A program made the position numbers and the translations under genes. A model generated the notes under the pieces. It saw nothing but the letters and a program-made list of their open reading frames with translations. It ran no database searches and was not told the origin of the DNA. From Mesotaenium endlicherianum (Eukaryota > Streptophyta > Zygnematophyceae > Zygnematales > Mesotaeniaceae): 64,000 nucleotides of DNA. Positions within the stretch are counted from its first letter, which is position 1; every line of letters begins with the position of its first letter. The stretch covers positions 163,418 through 227,417 of the forward strand of contig WELA01012227.1 in assembly GCA_009602735.1 (NCBI GenBank), given 5' to 3'. This document shows positions 34,201 to 45,749 of this stretch, in pieces.

Positions 34201-35600
34201 TTTCTCAACCACTTCTTCAGGTTGAGGAGGTACCTCTCTTAGCAGCAGACAGAACATCCTGTCTTCCTTCTAGTTCCAGCTTTTGACGAACTCCATTGCA
34301 TTCAGCAATTTGCATCCTTCTGGAAGCCTCTTCTTTTCCTTCAGTTGCCATCCACACAGGACATGAGGAAGAGCACTGGTTGGTGCCAAGTCGGTCTGCC
34401 CATCACTGGCTCCTCTCACTTTAATTGTACCTCTGCTCCAACACACTTTAGCCTGGTGTCTATTAAGCCAGGACCTGCCTAGCACGAGATCTTAAAAGCC
34501 AGTGTTGAGTACCTCAAATGTAAGCGTTTCAGTTAGAACTGCAATGCGAGAACCTAACTGGACCTCAATAGGCTTGGTTATAACTCCTCCCGGGATACTT
34601 GAGGCATCTCCAAGGAATATTTTTCTATTCCCTTGGGTGACAGTAGGCACCCTTAGCCACTTAACTAAGTCCTTATGGATAAAAGTATGTGACGCCCCTT
34701 CATCAACAAATGCCCTCACCTTCCTACCTGCAATCATGCAATGCAGTAGGATAGGGGGGACTGTCTTTTCCTGACTTTCGCATTGTTCTCCTGACGTAGC
34801 AAAGAAATGTTGGACATCAGGTGGAACAAGAGCATCCAGAGTGTGCACTCTCTGGATGTCTATATTGCTGATGGTCTCCTTTATCTGGTTGTCAGGCATG
34901 CATAGTGAATCCAGTTCAGCAGGACCCATAACACCTGCTACAAGGGCAGCTAGTGACGACTCACTATTTCTAGCATCCTTACAGTCAGTAGAATGGATTA
35001 CCGACTGTTGCTGTCTTTTAAAGGCTTGTCTTTTCTCTCGACCTTTGGAAGGTGCTTGACTGGACACTGCTCTCTGAAGTGACCCAGCTGCTGGCAATGG
35101 AAGCAAATCAATTTTGCTGAGGCTGGTCTCGGCTTAGTCCTACCACCACCTCTTCCATAGCCACCTCGAGAGTAACCACCTCTCCCTCTAGACTGTATAG
35201 CATTATACTCATACTCGTACTCATCCCCCTGATCATCCTCAGCCTAGTCTTCTCCAATGGCATTGTAGGACCCGTGGGGCTTTTTGACAATCTTAGACAT
35301 CAAAGCATTACTCTGGCGCTTGTGCTTCAATTGCTGCTGATCCCAGGCATCAGCATCCTGGATCAAGTCACCCAGTTTCTCATATTTCTTTTCACCGAAG
35401 TGACCAGAGACTTCGGATTTCAAGCCATACCTGAAGTATGCTATCCTATACCGCGCTGGCAAGTTTGGCTGCTTCATCATGTTCTCCTGGAACTTTTGAG
35501 CTAACTCAGCAACTGAAATGGTCTGCTTCAGTGTCAAGGAGATCATTGCATAAATAACTTTCTCCTGCTGATTGATGTCATGATTTATTAAGTCGCAGTC
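30786..35600 (-). mobile_element. Element C: chromovirus-type Ty3/Gypsy retrotransposon (fossil, chimeric)
   Basis: Read on the minus strand the parts are gag with a CCHC knuckle (about 35.55-34.9 kb), protease (about 34.9-34.4 kb, AFVDEGASHTFIH region), remains of pol with RNase H (about 34.05-33.5 kb, ITNASSYAIRAILL), integrase (about 33.4-32.6 kb, VDRLTKMAYFIPTT and HPQSDGQTERMN) and a C-terminal chromodomain (about 32.43-32.2 kb, YEVEDILAMRNFRRQQQY and WKGYPDLENSW). About 800 bp of non-coding sequence then leads to a purine tract (GGGGGAGTGA) and the 3' LTR at 30,786-31,269. The gag/protease part closely matches element D while the RNase H, integrase and chromodomain part does not, so it looks like a mosaic of two families. 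It is incomplete and broken in several places; no 5' LTR was found. Confidence 0.8.
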
Positions 35601-35632
35601 GTTGCACGTACCCGAGCTACAAGCGTGTGATT

Positions 35633-35869
35633 GATCAACCTCGAAAGGGCATTTGCCTCTTTACATTTGTGTGATTTAGTTTATTAAGTTGCTATACTCG
35701 CATGCCTAGGGGATAGATGCCACGTGACAAGTCAACACTTGTCATGGAGGGATCAACCTCAAACGGGCATCTGCCTCTTTGCATTTGTGTGATTTCGTTT
35801 ATTAAGTTGCTATGCTCGCATGCCTAGGGGATAGATGCCACGAGACAAGTCAACACTTGTCACGTGCGC
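35633..35869. repeat. Two tandem copies of a 118-bp unit
   Basis: GATCAACCTC starts near-identical units at 35,633 and 35,751. Each unit ends with GACAAGTCAACACTTGTCA, which is itself an inverted repeat (GACAAGT/ACTTGTC). The units differ by only a few bases. They lie between element C and fragment I. Confidence 0.8.
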
Positions 35870-36555
35870 CAGACCTATAGTAGACGCACCAGGGGTACAG
35901 GCCAAATACCTCGTCCAAAACAGGACGGTGGTACCTGACTTTGTATTTGTAGCCACTACAGACCGCAAGGACCCAAGCGACAGCCCGAAGCAAAGGCAAC
36001 AAGAGTCCAGGGGGCCACGTAGAGCCACCGGAAGGTGGCGGGCTTCTGCGCTTGGCCCAGGCTCACACGACAGCCAGCCCAAGCATTGATTGTGCTCGGC
36101 GCCAAGCGACGGGAGCCACCGAGGCCACGTGGCGCCACCGGAAGGCTGACTTTGAGAACGCAAAGCTCAAGACTCCTACGCTCACCAAGCGCCAGGTGTT
36201 TGGCAAGCTTATGCATTACCTTCTTCACAAGGCTGGCGACACCTACTGTGAGAAGTCGGCTGAGATCTACGCACGCACATGGTCCATAGGGAACCCGCCA
36301 GTGGACACCCCCATAGCTGATAGTGTCCAGGCCTTTTGGAATGTTCTCAGAATGGATTTTCAGTCTGCCACCAAAGAGAAGGTGTACGAGCTGCACCGCT
36401 TCCATCGCCGCAAGGATGAGACGATTCGCATGATGTATCGGCGCTTGACCCACCTATGACGAGACGTGGGCACTGTCACCGACCGGGAGGCTGCGCACGT
36501 CCGCATTACAACAGAGCGCTTATGACGACAGCTACGGCTACAACGAATGTCGCGC

Positions 36556-37275
36556 TAAAATGAATCGACTTATCAAATAGGCGATTAACAATTAATAAAG
36601 ATCTTTATATCAGCAAGTAATCTTTATGGTATTTTCCGTTAACTGGTTTAACGGCAAAGGACAACACACTAGCAGTGAATAATACTCGTAAGTCAAATGC
36701 GAGTAAACTAGCATCAATAATGCAAATCAGTAAACTCATACATAAGCAAGGTTAGAAGACAGTGCGTATCAATGGCTTCTCGCCTTGGATTCAGATCGCT
36801 CTCAGTAAGCTGTACAAGAGAGTTGGCCTCGTTTCCGAATGCCGAACTCGAGAGCAATGCCTAGCATATGTACATGGAATGAGTTTACTGTTCAACGGTC
36901 AGTGCGATGGCACCGCCTACCTGGGAGTTAACCACGTTGGTAGGACCTCAGTTAACCAAATCCACCACCATCTCCCATCATCCCGAATAGCCATCCATCA
37001 TAGGGATGTCATCTGGCCATTCATCTAGCATATCGTACTTAGGTGCATATCAAGGCAATTCGCTGCTACCGAGTACGGAAGTCAGCTGGCTGTCAAAGAA
37101 TGGGTCAGCAAGCTGACTTATATGGACTTCAGCCTGCTGCTTCCGGCTGAGTCATTAAGCTGATAATTATGTAAAGTCCAGCAGATTGACTATTAACTAA
37201 AGTTCAGCAGGCTGAACTTAATTAACTATTATATTTAAATGAATATTATATCTACTAATATACTGATTCATTACA
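36556..37275 (-). repeat. Solo LTR of family D
   Basis: 720 bp, the reverse complement of the LTRs of element D, the same length as the D 3' LTR, flanked on both sides by CGCGC (36,551-36,555 and 37,276-37,280). The 5-bp target-site duplication shows a complete insertion that later collapsed by LTR-LTR recombination. It splits fragment I. Confidence 0.9.
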
Positions 37276-37532
37276 CGCGCTAACCCCTGGGGCCGACTGT
37301 TAGCGACGACATTAGCGATGCGCTCGTGGAGGCCAACGCCGAGATCGCACGTCTACGAGGCCTCTGCGTCGCCGACAGCTATGATGCGTGCGCAACGCAG
37401 TTCATGCACAATCCTTTGACCGACGCTACAAGGTTAACATCCGGCGGTGACGCAACTCTTCCGTGCACCCCCAGCGCCGACATTAGGCAGCCAGAGTGCC
37501 TGCCAAGTTGCGTAGCAACAGTGTTGCAACCA

Positions 37533-38165
37533 CGCGCACGTCCGCATGACGACGAAGCGCCTACGACGAGAGCTGCAAGCGCCGACGGCGATGCGTCTAC
37601 AGTCCCAACGCACCTTGCGCTGACACCTCTCAGTTGCGAGAGAGTATGCGCCAACGCGTTGACAGATGGCAGGCCCTAGGCCTGCGCAGCTCTGGAAGCC
37701 CACGCTGCACACGACCCCGCAGACGGGTCGATGCTGCAGCTACACGCACGTCCGCACGACGACGAAGCGCTCACAACGAGGGCTGCATACGTCGACAGTG
37801 ACGCGTTTGCAGATCCAGCGCGCCCGGCTCTGACCTTTGTCAGCAGCAACAGGGCGGGCCTCGACAAGCTAACAGGTGGCAGGCCCTCGGCCTGTGCAGT
37901 CCTGGCAGCCCACGCTGCACACGGTCCCGCTAACGGGTCAACGTAGCTGCCTCGCGCACGTCCGCACAACGACGGAGCGCCCATGACGAAGGCCGCAGGC
38001 ATCGACATCAACGTCTGTGCAGGCTCGCCTCGCCCCGCGCTGACACCCGTCAGCAACGACACGGCGAGTACCAACAGGTTGATTGGTGGCAGGCCCAAGG
38101 CCTGCGTAGTCCTGGCAGTCGACGATAAGAGTGTACCCAGCGACGGGTCCCCACAGCAGCCAGCG
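37533..38165 (+). repeat. Three imperfect tandem units of 210 bp
   Basis: The phrase GCACGTCCGCA(T/C)GACGACGAAGC recurs at about 37,537, 37,747 and (as ACAACGACGGAGC) 37,957, each followed by similar GC-rich sequence encoding an R-P-H-D-D-E-A...GGRP pattern. Period 210 bp is 70 codons, so the unit length keeps frame. Copies have diverged substantially. Confidence 0.75.
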
Positions 38166-38819
38166 CAGCCTGCAAAGGCGCCGACACACGCGCCCTTCGC
38201 GTTTGCTGCCCTGATGGAGCCAGCAGGGCTGCACAGCGCATGTGCAGCGACAGGTGACGTCCTGACGCGGACCCGCCAATCGGTCATTCCGGCTGCAACT
38301 TCAGCAGCCGTGCAAGTTACGGCCGCGCGGACGTGCCCAGTGTTGCGCACGAGCACGCAATCACGGGACAGCCGCCCGCTGCCGGCTGCTGCTAGCAGCA
38401 GGTCCCAGCAGCCGCCGCCACGTATCGCGCACATGCTGGCCAAAGGGCCGACCTTCGGAAGTGGCATGGCCAGGCGCACACGCCCATCTATACCGACGCA
38501 AAAATTTGCTCAACGCACGTTTGGCAGCAGCGCGGTCGACACAGCTCCGACACCAGCTGCGCACATGGCGCAACACCGGCAGCCAACGACGCGGACGGCT
38601 CCTACTTTGCCACGCGCCCTACCACAACATCTCCGGCCTGGCACAGGTCTGGGACAAACCTGCCGCAGGTCTGGCAGAAGTCTGGCAGAGGTTCAGGCCA
38701 AGTTGGGAGTAGGCTAGGCACCGCCACTAGGCACCACGGCTTGGCGGGCAACCGTCCAATTGCACGAACATAAGTGTGCAAGCTTCTCTCACAAGCTTAG
38801 CATGTGCTAAAGTGAGCTC

Positions 38820-39115
38820 GACCTATCACAAGCATTTAGCATATTCTAGCATCTCGCTTTTGATTGGATTGAGTAGTAACTAGCCTATTGGAGCGCTAGC
38901 ACAATAGGTATATGTATGTGTATGCAAAGGTAGATCTTAGATGAAGACTACATGCATTGAATCCGCGCCTAACCCGCTGAGTTTCCAGGAGTATAAGTGC
39001 TAGAGATGTCCCTAGAGAGACATCTTCTTAGAAGTCCCCATTATGCCAGTTGTAAGTCACAGAGATTATCAATAAAGCTTACACTTTTATCTCTTGTGTT
39101 TTCAGGACCACTTAG
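38820..39115 (+). repeat. LTR-like fragment, left arm of an inverted pair
   Basis: The segment contains GAGTATAAGTGCTAGAGATG (TATA-like), AATAAAGCTTACAC and TTTTCAGGACCACTTAG. Its reverse complement, with perhaps 15-20% difference, lies at about 39,535-39,840. The TATA-to-AATAAA arrangement suggests the U3-R part of an LTR in plus orientation. It is cut off at 39,115 where an LTR S-like start begins. Confidence 0.6.
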
Positions 39116-39186
39116 TGTAAGGTCATAGGTTTATAAAGTGCATTTCTAAGTTTCATGGAAGTATTGCGTAGTAGTATTGAGTTTGT
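39116..39186 (+). repeat. Short fragment of an LTR S-like start
   Basis: TGTAAGGTCATAGG and the next 40 or so bases match the beginning of the solo LTR at 62,111. Similarity fades after about 55 bases. Confidence 0.6.
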
Positions 39187-39322
39187 CGTGCGGTAGGAGG
39201 TTGGGTGCGTATCATCGACACAAGCAATGCATAACATGCAAGCAGGCTTTGCTGCAATGAAGTCTATAATACATGTGGCTTTATAGCCAAACGACAGTCA
39301 AGCGTCAAATGTTTTAATTAAG
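39187..39322. repeat. 135-bp repeat, copy 1
   Basis: Begins TGTCGTGCGGTAGGAGG and ends AAATGTTTTAATT. A close copy lies at 47,113-47,247. Family unknown; it could be the end of an LTR. Confidence 0.7.
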
Positions 39323-39916
39323 GAGTGTGTACTCTCCAAAGTGAGCACCTCAAGACTGTAATCTGGTAGGAAAACAACTAATGAAGTCTGGCCCAAAAGA
39401 TCACTGGAAGCACATCATGATCTTCAAGAGTAGTCCTATGGCAGGAGGTATAAGCTGTGACTTTGCTCACCACTTGTGAAGTTCTTCTAGTGACTGGAAG
39501 CCAGCAAGGCTTTCCCTTCACAAGAGAGAGACTAAGTGGTCCTGAAAACACAAGAGATAAAAATGTAAGCTTTACTGATAATCTCTATGACTTACAACTG
39601 GCATAATGGGACTTCTAAAAAGATGTTCCCCTAGGGACATCTCTAACACTTATACTCCTGGAAATCCGGCGTCGTGTGCGGCGGATCCAATGCATGTAGT
39701 CACTCTAGGAGGCTCTCTTATGTCCACTAATGTGTACAAGGCATGTACTAGCACTCCTATAGGCTAAGCATAACTCAAACCAATCAAAGAAAAGCACGTA
39801 AAATATGCTAAGTGTCTCTCATTGGAGGAGCTTACCTTGGGTAATTCTACCTAGATACCGCCTCAAAAGTGAATCTGGAACTTGAGGAAGCTTCCTCTAG
39901 GAGTAGGTGATGCAAT
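39323..39916 (-). repeat. LTR-like fragment in minus orientation, right arm of the inverted pair
   Basis: About 39,535-39,840 is the reverse complement of the fragment at 38,820-39,115. The flanking parts (39,323-39,534 and 39,841-39,916) probably belong to the same LTR but have no partner in the window. Element H is inserted at its right edge. Confidence 0.5.
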
Positions 39917-40858
39917 TGTAACGAATTGAGCTTTTCAGGCGTATTTGGGACATTTTCCCAATTACCTAAAATACGTTATACTATTTATCATAAGTTATTT
40001 GATAAATGATTGCATCACATTGAATTATTCGCCACACACGTGTGCCGATTAATTCCCGGTTGATTGGCGGAACGACCGAGATACTATTGCAAAAAGCGTC
40101 GTAACGTAATTCGACTACTTCGCAAAAGTATGACATAATTCTTCATGAAGTTACTTTGAATAATTATGAGATCATAATTTAATTAATCATTGTTTGATTA
40201 AGTTATTTTGATTGTCATTATTACGAATAATGGACAATCACAGATTTCGGATTACGACTAGTCGTAATACGAAGAAGCTGTCGTATCATTAGTACAAACA
40301 AACAGTCGTAAAGTCAAACGAAACGAAATATGCAAAGTCGCTTTGCATCCGAACGGATTCGGACCCGCGACTTTCATATGAAACGTTCACACCTAACCTA
40401 TTGGCCAAAGTAGCTTTTTTAACTACCAGTTCATGACGAAAGCATCTGTACGCGACTCCGCGATCAATCGCGACTTTTTCGGAAAGTCGCGAGAACGCGA
40501 AAACGCCCGTTTGGCTCTAATCGGTTTTTCGGAAACCGTCGAAAAGTCTCCAAACGGCCAACTGCGCGTTTTGAGCATTCGGCCGAATGGGACACGTCCC
40601 TTCGACCGTTTTCGTTGAACATGAACCAGTGCCCTAGGTGGTGACTCGAAGCACTCCAGTGCCTCATGTTGTGCAGGTATAAATACCTGCAGAGTCATTG
40701 TGAGTGCAACTCTCACAAGCACACATTCTACGTTAGTTTTCACTTTCGCTCTTTCGAGTATTCGTCAATTTCCACAAGTATACAGATTTTCCTTCCACTT
40801 GAATTAAATATTCCTTGAATACCGAGGAAAGATCCTCTCAAAAAGCAGAAACGTCACA
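39917..40858 (+). repeat. 5' LTR of element H
   Basis: 942 bp, TGTAACGA to GTCACA. It has a TATA box at 40,678-40,685, two short hairpins (40,469-40,491 and 40,522-40,538) and tRNA-like A and B box sequences on the minus strand (about 40,355-40,415). Confidence 0.95.
40678..40685 (+). promoter_or_regulatory. TATA box inside a palindrome, 5' LTR of element H
   Basis: TATAAATA lies in the centre of GCAGGTATAAATACCTGC (40,673-40,690), an inverted repeat with 8-bp arms and a 2-base centre. The copy in the 3' LTR is at 46,511-46,518. It is the expected core promoter for element RNA, with transcription likely starting about 30 bases downstream. Confidence 0.6.
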
Positions 40859-40859
40859 T

Positions 40860-40871
40860 TGGTATCGGAGC
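40860..40871 (+). promoter_or_regulatory. Primer binding site of element H
   Basis: TGGTATCGGAGC directly after the 5' LTR. It differs by one base from TGGTATCAGAGC, complementary to the 3' end of initiator methionine tRNA, the usual primer of plant LTR elements. Confidence 0.8.
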
Positions 40872-43800
40872 CGATCTCGATTTCTCCAAGGATTTTTTTT
40901 TTAAAGTGGCTGGAATATATTTTGGGAAAACATTTTTGGGGCAATTTTTCGTATTGGGAAGGTCACCCATCCCAGTACTGCCCTGACCCCCCGGTCGCTT
41001 ATCGTGTTTCGACGGGAAATTTTTACTTTTTTCTCTCTTCCGGCGCTATCTCGGCTTCCATATGGAGGGCGACAATGGTGCCGCTGCGACTGTTGCCGCT
41101 GCTGCCGCCGCTGCCGCCGCCGCTGCAACTGCTCTTCCCGCTCCTGTCGTCACCAGCACCAATGCTGGAGGATTGCCCGCCGAGCCACTCTCGCCGCGCA
41201 CTTTCCAGCAAACAATTTTACAATGCTTCACGGCCTTGACGACTGACAGTCAAACCATGACAATGGCACTTAGTACTTTGTCCGACGTCATTGGTCGTAC
41301 AGAAGACCGTGTTAACCTCGCTGAAGCCACTCATACTGAGTTGGCCGACCTTGTCACTCGCTTCGTTGCTGCCATGGACACTCACCCTTCGATTGGTCCT
41401 TTTTTACAGGCTGCCCAAGGGATGCCAGGCCCATCAGGGACCGCAGGCGACAACGCCAACACGCCAATCCCGCCCATCATCCTTGGGCAGGCCGCGGCAC
41501 CAACGCCTTCGTACACATGATCGCTGCCTGAAAAGATTCAAGGCGGCCCCAATTCTGATGAAATTCTAGGAGTTTGCGCGCAAGCCCCAAGAACCCTTGT
41601 TCACTCAGGCATACCCGATATAAATATACTTCGAAACGAATATATTTGTATGCCAATGTTGAGCTTTGCTGAGTTCTTGGAACTCGAGTGCATCTATGAT
41701 ACCATGTTCTTGCACTTTCAGCCCCATGATCCTAACCTTGCCAAGTGTTACGAACACTTATCTCGCTTACGGAAAATGCACAAGTGTCTTGCACCAATAT
41801 ATAGTGCTGCATTCACACATATTCGCGCGTACTTTGACCCGATCACTCGGTTTTGCGTAAGGACAGCAATGCAAAATGGGATTTTGGTAAAGGACCTCCA
41901 TATTTCCCACATTTCTCTCAAGGCGAGGACGTTGTTGGTGATGCATAATGCTTCTTTGGGATGAAGTATGACATTTGAAACAAAAGTTTCAGGTAAATCA
42001 TGCTTTACAGTCATTGATTCAGGCGCGTCAGTAAGCTTCATTAGTGCACGTTTTGCACAAGCGATGAAGTTGTTTCCAATACTCAAGGACGAGACTCTCC
42101 GCCTTGGCGATGGCTTGTTAGCTTGCATTACTGGAATGCTTAAATTACCGCTCAGCGTGCAGTCCTTCCATGGGCGTGTACAATTCTACGTAACTGAATT
42201 GCCGCATGGAATCGACGCCGTTTTGGGTAATGATTGGCTTACGCAAACAAGTGCATTGCTTGACTTCAGTCAAAAGACATGCATTGTACGCAAGGGGACC
42301 AGGATGATTTCTCTTCAGTCCCTTTAGCCCGATATGGTCTTGGAAAGTCCTTCGAAGACTCTTCTATTGTCCATAAAGCAAGCGCGACGTTTGGCAAAGC
42401 ACGGTCAAAATGTTTTCTTTGGATTACTGAGACCCGATTCTCCAGCAACTTCAACTACGCTCTTTACGCAAGAACCGATGTTGGACATTACTGGTCATGA
42501 AGAAACACTCACAGCCAACTTTTTTGCTCTTTTGCAAAAGTATAAGTCAGTGTTTCCAATTGAAATACCAGCCGAGCTTCCGCCTGATAGGGGTATTGGA
42601 CATACCATCCCTCTCGTTCCCGATTCTCAACCGACTTGACGACCAATTTATCGCCAAAGCCCGTTGGAAATGAACGAGATGAAAGATCAAATTAGCGACT
42701 TGCTGGAGAAAGGTTGGATTGAGCCGAGCTCTTCTCCATTCGGGGCCCCCATCCTCTTTGTCCAAAAGAAAGATGGGACGCTTAGAATGTGCATTGATTA
42801 TTGTGCGCTGAACAACATAACGGTCAAGAACCGCTATTCGTTGCCTCGCATTGATGATTTGTTTGATTCGCTGCAGGGGGCATGCGTGTTCTCTTCGCTT
42901 GATTTAGCCCAAGGCTATCATCAGATTCGAATCACACCAGAGGATGTCCCCAAAACAGCGTTTTGAACGCCTATTGGGCATTTCCAATACAAAGGCTTAA
43001 GTTTTGGACTTACCAATGCACCAGCGACATTCCAAAGCACCATGAACGATTTGTTTAGACCTTACTTGGGGAAATTTGTCCACGTTTACCTCGACGATAT
43101 CCTCGTCTACTCAAAGAACAGGGACGAGCATTACAAGCACCTCGAGTTGGTGTTGCAAATCCTTCGTGAGCAGCAGCTGTACGCTAAGCTCACAAAATGT
43201 TCCTTCCTAAAGGATGAACTGTTGTACCTGGGACATATAGTGGGTTCGAAAGGGGTGCGCCATGACCCAGCCAAGATAGCGTGTGTCGCTGACTGGCTTG
43301 TCCCAACCGATATACATACTGTACGTTCATTCCTCGGGTTTGCTAACTACTTTCGTAAGTTTATGCAAGGTTATTCAGTGATGGTCGCGCCACTCACTGC
43401 TCTGACAAGGAAAGATAAGACGTTCATTTGGGATGAGAATACGCAACATGCGTTTGAGCACATTAAGTATGCACTCACGAATGCGCCACTTCTTTCATTA
43501 GCCGATCCCGACTTGCCTTACGAGGTCGTCGCTGATGCGTCTGGTGTTGGAATAGGGGCTGTACTACTGCAGGCAGGCCAGCCTATCAGTTTTGAGAGTC
43601 GAAAGCTGACACCTGCCGAACAAAATTACTCAACGACAGAGCAGGAGCTCTGGGCAGTCATATACGCTTTGAAAACTTGGCGATGTTATTTGGAAGGCTG
43701 CAAAGGTTTTACAGTGGTTACGGACCACTGCCCAAATACTTTCTTTCAAATTCAGCCAACGCTATCGAGGAGACAGACGAGATGGTCTGAGTTCTTGCAA

Positions 43801-45736
43801 CGATTCCACTTTGAGTGGGCGTATCGCCCAGGCCGCAACAATGTTGCTGATCCTCTAAGTCGAATTCCTTACCACCACTTGATGTTGGGGATTGTTGCAA
43901 GCTTGCGAGAACAAAATGGTCAGGTTTAGAGGGCGGCCACCCTTGATTCCGCTGTACCCCCCCAGACGTCTGACCGCAACCAGCCTGGTGACGCGGGCAC
44001 ACCCGATTTGGATAGCATGCATAACTCGGAAATACTGACTTGCATCAACTATTTCACGAGGGCTATCTCAAAGATCCGTTTTTCCTAGATCTCCAGGGTA
44101 CTGGCTTGAATGGTGTAGCCGTAACGATGGACAGTATGGATAAAAGGAAAGAACACTCAAACTATTCGTTTGAGGACGGTTTTTGGTGGCACACTGGGCG
44201 CATTGCTGTCCCAGAAGGCCGAGTAAGACATGTGCTACTACGAGAAGCGCATGACTCTCCTTACTCAGGTCATCATGGAATTACCAAAACCACACACTCT
44301 TTGCGCCGAGGGTACATTTGGCCGTCCCTTAAGGTAGATGTTGCCGAGTACATCATCAACTGCGCAGCATGTCAGAGGAATAAGCCGAGCAATACGTTGC
44401 CCGTTGGGAAGTTGCAACCATTGGAACTTGCATGTGCTCCTTGGGAAAGCAAGCCTCGACTTTGTTGTTGAATTGCCTACCACCGATCGAGGACACAATG
44501 GGGTGCTAACGATCGTGGATCGTTTCACTAAGATGGTACACTTTGTGGCCACTACCCCAGCACTTGATGCCGTCGAGATCGTACGTCTCTTCGTCGATCA
44601 CGTGTTCAAGTTGCATGGCATGCCGAAAGAAAGCATAAGTGATCGTGACAGTAGATTTACGAGCCACTTCTGGCAGGAAGTTTGTTCGCATTTCGGCACG
44701 AAACTTAAGATGTGAACTAGCTTCCATCCTCAGACCGATGGTCTAACAGAACGAACGAACCGCGTTCTGCAACAATTCCTTAGGCATTATGTGAATCCTC
44801 GCCAAGACGACTGGGATACCCTCCTTTCAGTCGCAGAGTTGGCAGTTAATAATGCTTATCAGGAAAGTGTTAAGGAAACTCCATTTTTCCTTAACTATGG
44901 GCGACATCCGCACACTCCTCTCACGCGCGTCGTTTACGCAGAGGCGGGGCTATCAACCATGAGAGTACCAAGTGCACGCCTATTTGTCCATTCTCTTCAA
45001 GAGGTGCACAAAACGCGAAGCTGGCTTTAGCCGCTGCTCGAGATCGGCAGAGAAAGTTTGCTGACACGCACAAGACTGAGTTAAGTTTTCAAGTTGGCAA
45101 TAAAGTATTTTTGCAAACTAAAAACCTCCAACTCAAGCACCCAGGAAAGCGCAAGCTTCTGCCTTGCAGGGTAGGCCCTTTTATCGTTATCGCAAAGGTT
45201 GGACCTGTTGCATACCGACTGGATTTGCCTAAATCCATGGGGCGAACGCATCCTGTGTTCCATGTCAGTTTACTGAAGCTGTTTAGGTCCGATGGCCACT
45301 ATCAGCCACAAGCACCGGAATTGGAACTCGCCGATGATGATAAGGCCTGGGATGTAGAGGAGGTCTTAGGACACCGTTACACTCGTTATAAACCTCCACG
45401 CGTGGAGCTTTTGAGAAAGTGGCTAGATTACGATTCCAGTTGGAACTCGTACGAACCTCAGGACAAAATCCTACTTAATTGTAAGGACCTGGTCCAACAA
45501 TATTGGTTACGATGGGCTGATGCTCAAAAGCTCTGCGCCGAGGCAAGTGTGCTACCAAGCGCTCTTCATAAGCCATGGAACAAACGCAAAAGAGACGCGG
45601 CCAAGTAATCGCTCTTTTCCGTCACTGTGATGATGCATAGTCCAATCGCTCACCAGTGTTTTCCGCTAGTCAAGGCTAGTATTGACACATCTACGACTTA
45701 AAAGACGTACGCTTAACGAGGACGTTAAGTTCTTTC

Positions 45737-45749
45737 AAGGGGGAAGGAG
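45737..45749 (+). promoter_or_regulatory. Polypurine tract of element H
   Basis: AAGGGGGAAGGAG immediately upstream of the 3' LTR, the normal site of plus-strand priming. Confidence 0.8.

Larger units (their letters stand above)
35870..38720 (+). mobile_element. Fragment I: gag-bearing part of a DNMT/PHD-type Gypsy element (fossil)
   Basis: A gag-like capsid block at about 36,150-36,460 (AKLKTPTLTKRQ, then LHRFHRRKDETIRMMYRRL) is followed, across an inserted solo LTR, by GC-rich sequence with three 210-bp units (37.5-38.2 kb) and an Ala/Pro/Thr-rich tail up to about 38.7 kb. Composition resembles the gag-side linker of element E. It is broken by several interruptions and by the LTR insertion, and no pol domain remains. 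Its boundaries are approximate. Confidence 0.55.

Noticed and set aside
37676-38479. 267-codon minus-strand frame over the 210-bp repeats
   Set aside because: The gag block next to it is on the plus strand and the repeat unit keeps several frames open; there is no domain on the minus strand.
40433-40743. Small open frames of 60-106 codons repeated at 40.4-40.7 and 46.25-46.58 kb
   Set aside because: They recur only because they lie in the two LTRs of element H; the region is promoter sequence with hairpins and no protein signature.
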